Below are positions 36,999 to 45,687 of a DNA stretch of 64,000 bases, piece after piece. The translations under genes were made by a program, and so were the position numbers. Below the pieces are notes generated by a model that saw only the letters and a list, made by a program, of their open reading frames with translations, had not been told where the DNA came from and did not search any database. Source of the stretch: Candidatus Mediterraneibacter guildfordensis (lineage in GTDB: Bacteria; Bacillota; Clostridia; Lachnospirales; Lachnospiraceae); contig DXIS01000004.1 of assembly GCA_019112735.1 (NCBI GenBank), forward strand, positions 1 through 64,000, read 5' to 3'. The first letter of the stretch is position 1. The number at the start of each line of letters is the position of its first letter.

Positions 36999-37042
36999 GC
37001 GTGTGTTCGAGACCTTCCACACGTAAAACAAAACTAAAGGAG
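36999..37042 (+). promoter_or_regulatory. preQ1-I type riboswitch in front of queT
   Basis: A small H-type pseudoknot fold: stem P1 GCGTGTG with CACACGT (36999-37005 with 37018-37024), a 12-nt loop TTCGAGACCTTC, then the A-rich tail TAAAACAAAACTAAAGG, which is very like the tails of known preQ1-I aptamers. CCTT in the loop (37013-37016) can pair with AAGG of the ribosome binding site (37037-37040). Binding of preQ1 would stabilise this pairing and block translation of queT. The gene's role in queuosine precursor uptake supports the call. Confidence 0.8.
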
Positions 37043-37051
37043 AACAGAATC

Positions 37052-37552
37052 ATGAAAAAAGATCAACAGTCACGCGTGCGTTTCATCGCACAGGCGGCCA
37101 TGATCGCCGCCATCTACGTTGTGCTGACCCTGCTCGGCGCATCATTCAGTTACGGAGAAGTTCAGGTCCGGATATCCGAGGCGCTGACGATCCTCCCGGT
37201 ATTTACCCCCGCAGCAATCCCAGGCGTATTTTTAGGATGCCTGCTCAGCAACATCCTCGGCGGATGTGTCCTTCCGGATATTATCTTCGGAAGCCTGGCG
37301 ACCCTGATCGGCGCGGTCTTTACCTGGATGCTCCGGAACCAGAGCCGTTTCCTGGCCCCGCTTCCGCCCATCATCGCCAACACAGTCATCGTACCTTTCG
37401 TACTGAAATACGCCTATATGACGCCGCTCCCGATCCCGTTTATGATGCTGACCGTAGGAATCGGCGAGGTTATCTCCTGCGGAGTCCTGGGACTGATCCT
37501 GCACGCTGCGCTTGGCAGATACAGGGGCGTCCTTTTTGCAGAACGATCCTGA
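37052..37552 (+). CDS. queT: Queuosine precursor ECF transporter S component
   Basis: QueT imports a precursor of queuosine (preQ0, preQ1 or queuine, depending on the species) with the shared ECF module. The 166-residue protein has about five or six hydrophobic segments and the QueT hallmarks YGEVQVRISEALTILPVF near the N-terminus and FLGCLLSNILGG. The ATG at 37052 sits 9 bp after AAAGGAG. The riboswitch in front and the bidirectional terminator behind make it a single-gene unit. Confidence 0.9.
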   Translation: MKKDQQSRVRFIAQAAMIAAIYVVLTLLGASFSYGEVQVRISEALTILPVFTPAAIPGVFLGCLLSNILGGCVLPDIIFGSLATLIGAVFTWMLRNQSRFLAPLPPIIANTVIVPFVLKYAYMTPLPIPFMMLTVGIGEVISCGVLGLILHAALGRYRGVLFAERS

Positions 37553-37554
37553 AT

Positions 37555-37590
37555 AGAAAAACGGCAACCAAAAAGGTTGCCGTTTTTTTA
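37555..37590. terminator. Bidirectional terminator between queT and the nad operon
   Basis: A 9-bp stem, ACGGCAACC (37561-37569) with its complement (37575-37583), is flanked by A residues before it and seven T residues after it, so it serves queT on the plus strand and the long nadA-to-Na/Pi operon on the minus strand. Confidence 0.9.
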
Positions 37591-37597
37591 TTCCGGA

Positions 37598-39406
37598 TCA
37601 CTCAACTTCCTCCGGCTCCATGCTCCGCATATGGCTTTCGCTCACCGCAATATCATATTTCTTACGATATTCTGCGTAGTATTCCTGATACTCCCGGCCG
37701 TCTCCCGCATAGACCCTGGAATCATGGATATGAAGGTCGTCCCCTTTCTCCCCGGATTTCAGCAGTGCGACCACCACGCCTGCACAGTGGGCCGCGATCC
37801 TCGAGAAACTGTTCAGCAGATCATTAAATACCGCTCCCTGCTCCAGTCCGCAGGTTCCGTTGCTGAGGCGGATCACATGGCTGTGTTTCAGATTCTCACA
37901 CAGATCCGTGATCACGACGCCCAGCGGCGCCACTTTCTTCGCTTCCTCTGTATCTTCATCCAGGAACACCCGGCAGGTCACATTGATGATCTCGCGCACC
38001 GCTTCCATCACCACATTCAGCTCATCCCACGCCGCGCCGGAGAATCCGGTGTGCTGCTCATGCATCTCGTTGGACATATGCGCGATGCCTGCCGCATGAT
38101 CGCCGATGCGCTCAAAGTCGCTGATCGTGCTCAGATACAGGGATACATGACGGGTCTGGGATGAAGTCATCTCCTTCTTCGTCAGTTTCATGAGATACAT
38201 GCCAAGCTTCGTCTCATATTTATCGATCAGATCTTCTTTTCTCTGCACCTTTTCATATTTATCCGGCTGGAAGTCATTGAGCAGGTTCAGCGCCCGGTTT
38301 ACATTCTTCCGGACTTTCTTTGCCATCCCCGCCATCACGCGGTGGCACTGGCCGATCGCCACGGCCGGATATGTAACAAGACGCTCATCCAGGAGATCGA
38401 AATCGGACTCGTCTTCCATCTCCTCTTTCGTATCTTTCACCAGCCGGCACACAAGGGCTTCCAGTTTCGGGATGAACGGGAACAGGACGCATACCGTCGC
38501 CACGCGGAAGATCGTATTGATCAGCGCAATCGACACCGGCGTCATGATCATATCCATAAATGTAAAATGTACGACCGCGTTGACCGCATAGAAAGCGATC
38601 CCCCAGAAGGTCATTCCGAACAGGTCGTTTATCAGGTAGACGAGCGCGGTCCGCTTGCCGTTTTTATTGGCGCTGATCCCGGAGATCAGCACCGGACAGG
38701 CCGCGCCGACCCCGATGCCCAGTACGATCGGGAATGCGCTGGCAAAGGTCAGGATGCCCGTCACGGACAGCGCCTGCAGCACACCGACCGCCGCCGAAGC
38801 GCTCTGAATCACCGCCGTGAACAGGATGCCCACGAGAATGCCCATGAGCGGATTCGAGAACATGGTCAGCATGTTTGTAAACGCTTCGTTGCTCCGGAGC
38901 GGTTCAACCGCCCCGCTCATGGTCTGCATCCCGAACATCAGGATCGCAAACCCGAGCATGATGTTGCCCACATTTTTATAGACCGACCGCTTGCAGAACA
39001 TCCGCAGGATGATCCCGCCCACAGCCACGATCGCCGTGATCGTTGCCGTTGACAGGATCTTTGCGATGCCGCTTGACCCGTCGATATAGGACAGACAGAG
39101 GATCCATCCCGTGATACTTGTTCCGATATTGGCGCCCATGATGATGCCGATCGCCTGTCTGAGCTTCATCATCATGGAGTTCACGAATCCGATGACCATC
39201 ACCGTCGTCGCGGATGAAGACTGGATCACACAGGTCACGCCTGCGCCCAGCGCCACGCCTTTGAGCGGCGTGTTCGTCATCTTATACAGGAACGCCTCCA
39301 GTTTATTCCCCGCTACCAGTTTCAGCGCGTCTCCCATGAGCATCATCCCGTACAGGAACATTGCCACACCGCTCAAAAGAGCCACGACCATTGAAAATAC
39401 TTCCAT
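37598..39406 (-). CDS. Na+/phosphate cotransporter family protein with PhoU-like domain
   Basis: The 602-residue protein has an N-terminal NptA-type membrane part (about 1-340) with two inverted repeats, each carrying QSSSATTVMVIGFV-like and QSASAAVGVLQALS motifs that bind substrate and Na+, and a C-terminal PhoU-like helical domain (about 350-560). It imports phosphate with Na+ or transports a related anion. It is the last gene of the long operon starting at nadA, 14 bp after the 813-residue gene. Confidence 0.92.
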   Translation of the reverse strand: MEVFSMVVALLSGVAMFLYGMMLMGDALKLVAGNKLEAFLYKMTNTPLKGVALGAGVTCVIQSSSATTVMVIGFVNSMMMKLRQAIGIIMGANIGTSITGWILCLSYIDGSSGIAKILSTATITAIVAVGGIILRMFCKRSVYKNVGNIMLGFAILMFGMQTMSGAVEPLRSNEAFTNMLTMFSNPLMGILVGILFTAVIQSASAAVGVLQALSVTGILTFASAFPIVLGIGVGAACPVLISGISANKNGKRTALVYLINDLFGMTFWGIAFYAVNAVVHFTFMDMIMTPVSIALINTIFRVATVCVLFPFIPKLEALVCRLVKDTKEEMEDESDFDLLDERLVTYPAVAIGQCHRVMAGMAKKVRKNVNRALNLLNDFQPDKYEKVQRKEDLIDKYETKLGMYLMKLTKKEMTSSQTRHVSLYLSTISDFERIGDHAAGIAHMSNEMHEQHTGFSGAAWDELNVVMEAVREIINVTCRVFLDEDTEEAKKVAPLGVVITDLCENLKHSHVIRLSNGTCGLEQGAVFNDLLNSFSRIAAHCAGVVVALLKSGEKGDDLHIHDSRVYAGDGREYQEYYAEYRKKYDIAVSESHMRSMEPEEVE

Positions 39407-39420
39407 AATTACTCTCTTCC

Positions 39421-41862
39421 TTATCTGATGTATCCGATAAATACGTTGCCTGCCGCTTCGGTCATCTCCTGCATCTCTTTCTGGCTCACAGTATGGATCT
39501 CCCCGCTGTCAGGATCGATGTAGGTGATATCCGTCGTCGTATATCCGGTCAGCAGCACCGCATGGTCCGCACCAGTCAGGGTGATCATCGGGCATCCCCG
39601 GTTGATCACATACAGCATCTGGTCCAGCGTACAGCCCGTCAGATCGATCTGATGGGCACCATACTGCTCCATATACCGCTCACATGCTTCCAGCGAAGTC
39701 TCTTCTCCCTCCCTGCGGAACGCATCCGCTTCCGCAGAATAGGAGAGATCACGGTTCCCGCTTTCCCACACATAAGCCTGCTCTGATGAGATCACCACAG
39801 CCGAAATTTCGCTGGCCCTCTGCACAGCATAGCCCGCCCGGTCATAGATGTCAAGCAGTTCACCCATACCGTATACATAGAATTCTTCCTTCTCACTGCT
39901 GCCGCTGATCGTGACGGTGAGCGGTTCCCCCGATACGATCTGCCCGGGCTTGATAAATTCCGGTTTCAGATCCGGAAGGCCCTCTCCGAATCCCAGCATT
40001 GTCTGGGTCTCGCCTTCGTCTGTATAATATGTCTCCAGAGCAACCGTACGGTCATCCCGCTCCTGGTTGTTGGTAATATATTCCTGTTCCACAGCGTGAT
40101 ACTGTCCGTTTTCCCCGGAAACCCGGTTCAGCGTGATCTGGTTGTCCCGGATCAGGATATCCGTCGTATAGATATTCTGATCTGTGAAACTGTATCTGGC
40201 CTCCGTATCGCCTTTATCATTTCGGATCTCAATCTCATACATCGGGCTGATCTCTTCTCCCGCAGACATGACGCCGGCGTCCTCCGGATCAAACCGCCCG
40301 AAGATAAAGTCTCCGTGGATAAATCCCAGCGGGCGGAGACTTTCTCCGCTCTCAGCTGTTACAACGCTCTGCTCACCGCGCTCAAGGTCCATGATCACAA
40401 GCTGTTCCGCCCCGGACTCGTCACGCGTCTGATATGACACCTGATGTCCGTCGTCGGAAACCGCATACTGTTCTTCCGTAAGATTTTCCACGAGTATGTT
40501 CTGCTCTTCTTTATCCAGATCGATCTCATACAGCGTTCCGTCCGCCAGCACATAAAGCAGGGATTCCCCGTCATTATAATATACCATCCTGCCCAGCTCG
40601 TCCGCCGCGATGGCATAGGATTTCGTGCTCGGTATAAAAGCCTGCTCCTCGATCGCATTGCTATCCACACTGAAATAATAGATCCCGACCCCCACTTCGC
40701 CTTCGTGGAAGCCGCGGTTCATGTACCCGTACACCATAAAGGCAAGGTTGCCGTCATCATCCATGCTGATGATCCGTACGGCATGCTGGTCATATCTGCT
40801 CCGCATGTCCCGGCCTTCCTGATCAGCAAAACTGAATACCTGGGTGATCTCTCCGCTCTCCCCGTTATACAGCCAGAGATTCCTCTCCTGGACAAACGCG
40901 GCGATTGTTTCATCCTTATTCGTCACATACGGGATCTCGTCCGAAGCAATACCGAACAGGATGCCATCCTCACTGAAATCCGCCGTATTCCCTCTGAACA
41001 CCTTCTCCATATCCCGGTTATAGTCCAGGAGATAGATCGTCCCTTTCAGTGAACGGACGCGGAAAAATTCCCGGATATTATAGAGCGAGGCGCCGCCGTC
41101 TTCGTCCTGGCAGGACACCTGATAATTAGCCAGGACCGATGTATAGACCGTATTGCTTTCCTTGATGCTCCACTCCACGTCGCCTGTCACTTCCGGCGAA
41201 AGGCTTCCCCACTGGATATGATTGATATTAGAATGGATATTCACGGTCTGAAACGTCGTATTGTCACTTTCATCACCCGGTTCCAGATAACTTTCCAGTT
41301 CTTCCGAGTTTTCCTTATTCAGTGCATCCGTATGGAATTTCTGTGCAAATGAAAGGCACTCGGCCGTGGTGATATCTTCCGGGAAAGCGATCCTCGTATA
41401 ATAGCCCGCCTGCCTGTCGTCCATCGTCAGTATCACTTTCAGCGCCGCTTCCCGCACCTCTTCCGACAGGATGCTGCCGATATTGAGCGTCGCCCCGGTT
41501 TCCCCTTCCGCCGGGACATCCGCTTCACCCTGTGCAAATTGTTCTTCGCCGTCAAGGGAATACACCTCATACCGGATCGAATCAACCTGCGCACCGTCCG
41601 CTTCGATATCTATCTTCAGACTGCCGTCCTTCCCCAGCGGGATGATCGTATCGCGCATGGCTGTAATATCCATATCACGCGTGTAGCCTGGCAGCCGGTT
41701 CACCTCCGTATCCCCCACATAAAATGAAATGCGGGGCAGTGAAGGTGCGCCCATGTCCACGATCTTGTCGTCCGTTCCCCTGTTGATAAGCAGACTGCTG
41801 ACCAGAAGCGCCGCAATAAACACGGCCGCCAGCACACCGGCTTTGATGATCCGTTTCCTCAT
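39421..41862 (-). CDS. Large membrane-anchored protein with C39-like pseudo-peptidase domain
   Basis: The 813-residue protein has an N-terminal transmembrane segment (about 7-27), a long extracellular beta-rich region resembling a WD/six-bladed propeller (about 230-560, with repeated short D-G turns), and a C-terminal domain (about 680-813) like C39 papain-fold peptidases. There the His and Asp regions (GADHAVLLTGY, IDPDSGE) are present but no Cys is found at the expected N-terminal place. It is probably a non-catalytic receptor or cell-wall interaction protein. Gap to the methyltransferase upstream is 6 bp. Confidence 0.6.
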   Translation of the reverse strand: MRKRIIKAGVLAAVFIAALLVSSLLINRGTDDKIVDMGAPSLPRISFYVGDTEVNRLPGYTRDMDITAMRDTIIPLGKDGSLKIDIEADGAQVDSIRYEVYSLDGEEQFAQGEADVPAEGETGATLNIGSILSEEVREAALKVILTMDDRQAGYYTRIAFPEDITTAECLSFAQKFHTDALNKENSEELESYLEPGDESDNTTFQTVNIHSNINHIQWGSLSPEVTGDVEWSIKESNTVYTSVLANYQVSCQDEDGGASLYNIREFFRVRSLKGTIYLLDYNRDMEKVFRGNTADFSEDGILFGIASDEIPYVTNKDETIAAFVQERNLWLYNGESGEITQVFSFADQEGRDMRSRYDQHAVRIISMDDDGNLAFMVYGYMNRGFHEGEVGVGIYYFSVDSNAIEEQAFIPSTKSYAIAADELGRMVYYNDGESLLYVLADGTLYEIDLDKEEQNILVENLTEEQYAVSDDGHQVSYQTRDESGAEQLVIMDLERGEQSVVTAESGESLRPLGFIHGDFIFGRFDPEDAGVMSAGEEISPMYEIEIRNDKGDTEARYSFTDQNIYTTDILIRDNQITLNRVSGENGQYHAVEQEYITNNQERDDRTVALETYYTDEGETQTMLGFGEGLPDLKPEFIKPGQIVSGEPLTVTISGSSEKEEFYVYGMGELLDIYDRAGYAVQRASEISAVVISSEQAYVWESGNRDLSYSAEADAFRREGEETSLEACERYMEQYGAHQIDLTGCTLDQMLYVINRGCPMITLTGADHAVLLTGYTTTDITYIDPDSGEIHTVSQKEMQEMTEAAGNVFIGYIR

Positions 41863-41868
41863 TATAAT

Positions 41869-43074
41869 TTATTCTCCCTTTATATCTGAAAGCAGGCGTC
41901 CCAGCGTAGGCGATGCCTGCAGAAACTGTTCACATTTCACTATATCATCCGCCGCCCTGCGCACCGCTGCGCTTTCTGCGGCAGTATTCTTTATTTTATC
42001 CCCGTTTCTCTTCACCGCGCGGAGCAGGATATTTTTCGGGGTGTGCTCCATATCAATGAACTCCAGCACCTGGGTCTCATACCCGGCGCGCTCCAGATAT
42101 TTCGCGCGCAGGCCGTCCGTCACGAGGGCGGCGAACCGCTCCCTCAGAAGCCCGTAGTCCATTACCGGGGCCAGAAGCCCGTCTCCGCTCCCGCCGCCGG
42201 CAGAAAACTGCGCATTCAGTTCATGCTGGCAGCACGGCACCGAAAGGATCACTTTCGCATTCCAGCCGACCGCCTTGGCAAGCGCGTAGTCCGTGGCCGT
42301 ATCGCAGGCATGGAGCGTGACGACCATGTCCACCTGATCCACGCCGTCATAATCCGCGATGTCGCCGGTAAGGAATGTAAGCTTGTCATAACCGTACTGC
42401 TCTGCCAGCCGGCCGCAGTGCCGGATCACATCCGCCTTCAGATCCAGCCCGACAATGCGGATATCATAGCCTTTCAGCTCATGCAGATAATAATACATGG
42501 CAAATGTAAGATACGACTTTCCGCACCCGAAGTCAAGGATCGTCAGCTCCCGGTCCCGTTCAAGCTGCGGCAGGATATCCTCGATAAACTCAAGGAACCG
42601 GTTGATCTGCCGGAACTTGTCCGTCCGCGACCGGACAATCTTCCCGTCCTCCGTCATCACTCCGAGATCACGGAGAAAAGGCACGAATTTCCCTTCTTCG
42701 AGAATGTATCTCTTCTGCCGGTTGTGGGACAGGTCCGCCGCCTGCGCCTTCTCTCTGCGCTGCTTTCGCTTTATCGTGGCCTTCCCCTTTTTGCTGATCA
42801 GCACCGTATACTCCGCATCCGCCGTCTCGATCTGCATCTGCCGGAACTCCCCGGCGCAGCCGGACAGCTCCTGCACGGCCGCATCACGGTCCAGATTTTT
42901 GTGGAACGCCTGTTTCGCTGTAAAAGACTCAAACTGAAAGACCAGCTGCCCTTTCAGTTCCAGCGGACGGATCCTCACTTTGACGATGCCGCCTTTTGCC
43001 CGCGGGTTGCTGATGACCGCACGAATGAAATCTTTATTTAAAACCGTATTAAACAATGTCAGAAGTTCTTTCAT
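41869..43074 (-). CDS. Class I SAM-dependent methyltransferase (METTL25/GSTCD-like)
   Basis: The 401-residue protein has an N-terminal region (about 1-120) and a Rossmann methyltransferase domain with the SAM motif LDFGCGKSYLTFAMYYYLHE, then LHACDTATDYALAKAV and SVPCCQHELN, a pattern typical of RNA-modifying or protein methyltransferases such as METTL25 and GSTCD. The substrate is unknown. The ATG overlaps the niaR stop by one base (TAATG), so translation is coupled with the NAD regulon. Confidence 0.8.
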   Translation of the reverse strand: MKELLTLFNTVLNKDFIRAVISNPRAKGGIVKVRIRPLELKGQLVFQFESFTAKQAFHKNLDRDAAVQELSGCAGEFRQMQIETADAEYTVLISKKGKATIKRKQRREKAQAADLSHNRQKRYILEEGKFVPFLRDLGVMTEDGKIVRSRTDKFRQINRFLEFIEDILPQLERDRELTILDFGCGKSYLTFAMYYYLHELKGYDIRIVGLDLKADVIRHCGRLAEQYGYDKLTFLTGDIADYDGVDQVDMVVTLHACDTATDYALAKAVGWNAKVILSVPCCQHELNAQFSAGGGSGDGLLAPVMDYGLLRERFAALVTDGLRAKYLERAGYETQVLEFIDMEHTPKNILLRAVKRNGDKIKNTAAESAAVRRAADDIVKCEQFLQASPTLGRLLSDIKGE

Positions 43075-43595
43075 TATATATGCTGCTTTTCCTCCACGAG
43101 AAAACCCTTTTCTTTAAGCATTGATGCGATCATGTCCAGCGTTTGCTCACTGTCCGCCTCTATCGTGTGATAGTGATAATCCGACGTGATATTTTTCAGC
43201 GGACTGGACTTGCCATTCCGTATATCGGCCAGAAATTCTGCCGCTTTCCTGCGGGAAGATATATCAAGATCTGCCGTAAGCCTTCCGTATACCCGGTGAT
43301 TAACCATAACATCCCGTACTCTGCCGCCCAGATCAACAATAGCATTCAGTTCTTCTTCCAGCTGGTCATCCGTGTGCCTGACCTTGAAAACGCGCCGTAC
43401 CGCTTTCGGCTCATTGATAATATATCCTCTGTTTGTAGACAGGATATTATGCCCGGCGGCACGGATCAGTGCAATATCCTGCACGATGACCTGCCGGCTC
43501 ACATCAAACGCCGCAGCCAGCGCCCTGCCGGACACAGGAGTCTCACTGTTTCTGATCCGCTCTACGATCTCGTTTCTTCTGTCCTCACCTGTCAT
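43074..43595 (-). CDS. niaR: NiaR-family NAD biosynthesis repressor
   Basis: The 173-residue protein has an N-terminal HTH_11 domain (about 1-60, NSETPVSGRALAAAFDVSRQ) and a C-terminal 3H domain with conserved His residues (DVMVNHRVYGRLTADLDISS and SDYHYHTIEAD). NiaR (YrxA) binds nicotinic acid and represses NAD synthesis and niacin uptake genes. It is co-transcribed with nadA, nadB and nadC, and a dyad over the -35 box of this operon is its likely target. Confidence 0.92.
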   Translation of the reverse strand: MTGEDRRNEIVERIRNSETPVSGRALAAAFDVSRQVIVQDIALIRAAGHNILSTNRGYIINEPKAVRRVFKVRHTDDQLEEELNAIVDLGGRVRDVMVNHRVYGRLTADLDISSRRKAAEFLADIRNGKSSPLKNITSDYHYHTIEADSEQTLDMIASMLKEKGFLVEEKQHI

Positions 43596-43611
43596 CCGAT
43601 CGCCTCCTCTA

Positions 43612-44463
43612 CTATATAGAATGCAGATGTTTCACGGAAATGTCAAGTATTGGCGCAGAATGTGTAAGCGCGCCGCTGGAAATATAATCCACCCCCAGTT
43701 CTGTCAGTCTGGCGATATTCTCCCTGGTCACATTTCCCGAGCATTCTATCTGCGCCCGTCCGCCGATGATGCGGACCGCTTCTTTCATCTCTTCGCCTGA
43801 CATATTGTCAAGCATAATGATATCCGCCCCCGCTTCCACGGCTTCGCGGACCATATCCAGATTCTCGACCTCTACTTCAATCCTGCGTACAAACGGCGCA
43901 TATTCCCTGGCCATTTTAACAGCCTGCGCCACACCTCCGGCCGCGCCGATATGATTATCCTTCAGCAGCACCCCGTCCGACAGATTATACCGGTGGTTGT
44001 ATCCGCCGCCCACACGGACCGCATACTTTTCAAAGATCCGCATATTCGGCGTAGTCTTCCGCGTATCCAGAAGCTTTGTTTTTGTTCCTTTGAGAAGCTC
44101 CGCCACAGAACGCGTATACGTAGCGATCCCGCTCATACGCTGGAGATAATTAAGCGCCGTCCGTTCTCCTGACAGAAGCACACGGATATCGCCCCTGACT
44201 CTGCCCATCAGCTGTCCCGATTTTACAGTGTCTCCGTCTTTGCAGTAAAATTCCGTCTCTGTTTTTCCGTCCAGCAGTTCAAAAACTCTTCGGAATACCT
44301 CCAGTCCTGCGATCACGCCGTCCTGTTTGCAGATCAGGTCCACCTCTCCGGGAACCGCTTCCCGCATTACCGCATTCGTACTTACATCCTCGCTCGATAT
44401 ATCCTCTTTTAACGCCTCCAGGATCAGATGATCTGCCTGGAGCGTCATCGTAATATTATTCAT
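43612..44463 (-). CDS. nadC: Nicotinate-nucleotide diphosphorylase (carboxylating)
   Basis: NadC joins quinolinate with PRPP to give nicotinate mononucleotide. The 283-residue protein has the expected length, with GERTALNYLQRMSGIAT, the substrate-binding LLDTRKTTPNMR, RVGGGYNHRYNLSDGVLLKD and EVEVENLDM motifs. The start overlaps the end of nadB by 8 bp, and niaR follows 16 bp later. Confidence 0.97.
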   Translation of the reverse strand: MNNITMTLQADHLILEALKEDISSEDVSTNAVMREAVPGEVDLICKQDGVIAGLEVFRRVFELLDGKTETEFYCKDGDTVKSGQLMGRVRGDIRVLLSGERTALNYLQRMSGIATYTRSVAELLKGTKTKLLDTRKTTPNMRIFEKYAVRVGGGYNHRYNLSDGVLLKDNHIGAAGGVAQAVKMAREYAPFVRRIEVEVENLDMVREAVEAGADIIMLDNMSGEEMKEAVRIIGGRAQIECSGNVTRENIARLTELGVDYISSGALTHSAPILDISVKHLHSI

Positions 44464-45670
44464 GTTTTTTCTCCTTCTGCTCCGCTGCGATCGTTACTGC
44501 AGCCCTTTTTGCAAACACCATACTTTCCAGCAGCGAGTTGCTCGCCAGCCTGTTGGCCCCATGGACTCCGTTGCAGCTGGTCTCCCCCACCGCAAAGAGT
44601 CTCTCCATGGATGTCCGGCTGTCACGGTCAACCCAGATCCCGCCCATAAAATAATGCTGGGCCGGTACAACCGGTATCCAGTCTTTCGTCACATCATAGC
44701 CTTCTTCAAGACAGTGTTCATATATATTGGGAAAATGTTTAAGAATTGTCTCACGGTCAATTCCCGTCATTGACAGCCATACATGATCTGTCCCGTCTTT
44801 TTCCATCTGCTTCCGGATCGCCTCAGTAACAACATCTCTGGGCTGAAGTTCATCTGTAAACCGTTTTCCGTTTTTATCCAGCAGCACAGCGCCTTCGCCT
44901 CTGACCGATTCAGAAATCAGGAATCGGCGCCCCGGCTTATCTGAATACAGCGTAGTAGGATGGATCTGCACATAATCAAGGTTTTCAAGCCTGATCCCAT
45001 GTTTTTTTGCAATCCTGACTGCATCCCCGGTCAGATGAGGATAATTTGTGGAATGCTCATAGAGGCCGCCGATCCCGCCGCTAGCCAGAATGGTGTACGG
45101 CGCCCGGATCAGGAATCTGTCCCCGTCCATGTTCTCCGCCACAATACCGGCGCACTGTCCGTCTTCTACAATAATATCCGTCATTGAAGTATACTCCATA
45201 ACGGTTGCGTTTTCAAGCAGCCGCACCTGTTCCAGCAGCTTTCCCGTTATTTCTTTTCCCGTCACATCCTCGTGGAACAGGATCCTGGGCCGGGAGTGCG
45301 CCCCTTCCCTTGTAAATGCATAATCATCAAGGAAATTATCTGTCTGCTCCTTTTCCGTCCCATTTCTGCGCGCAAACTGTACGCCGTACCCGATCAGTTC
45401 CCTGATGATCTCTCTGGAACTGCGGATCATGATCTCTACGGATTCTTTTCGGTTCTCATAATGTCCGGCACGCATCGTATCTTCAAAATAGCTTTCATAA
45501 TCTGCTTCATCCCGGAGCACACAGATCCCGCCCTGAGCCAGAAAGGAATCGCTGCTCTCTGCGTCCTTTTTGGTAATAATGATGATCTCTTTATCCCTTG
45601 GAAGGCTGAGTGCCGCAAAAAGCCCCGCTGCTCCCGTACCTACGATTATCACATCTGCTTTTCTGTCCAT
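44456..45670 (-). CDS. nadB: L-aspartate oxidase
   Basis: NadB oxidises L-aspartate to iminoaspartate with FAD, using oxygen or fumarate; in an anaerobe fumarate is likely. From the ATG at 45670 (GGAGAG upstream) the protein has 404 residues, with the FAD motif IIVGTGAAGLFAALSL, the active-site region GGIGGLYEHSTNYPHLTGDA, and the HPTTLYS block. It is shorter than the E. coli enzyme (about 540) because the helical C-terminal domain is reduced, as in many Firmicutes. It is downstream of nadA and overlaps nadC. Confidence 0.95.
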   Translation of the reverse strand: MDRKADVIIVGTGAAGLFAALSLPRDKEIIIITKKDAESSDSFLAQGGICVLRDEADYESYFEDTMRAGHYENRKESVEIMIRSSREIIRELIGYGVQFARRNGTEKEQTDNFLDDYAFTREGAHSRPRILFHEDVTGKEITGKLLEQVRLLENATVMEYTSMTDIIVEDGQCAGIVAENMDGDRFLIRAPYTILASGGIGGLYEHSTNYPHLTGDAVRIAKKHGIRLENLDYVQIHPTTLYSDKPGRRFLISESVRGEGAVLLDKNGKRFTDELQPRDVVTEAIRKQMEKDGTDHVWLSMTGIDRETILKHFPNIYEHCLEEGYDVTKDWIPVVPAQHYFMGGIWVDRDSRTSMERLFAVGETSCNGVHGANRLASNSLLESMVFAKRAAVTIAAEQKEKKHE

Positions 45671-45687
45671 TTTTCTCTCCTCTTTCC

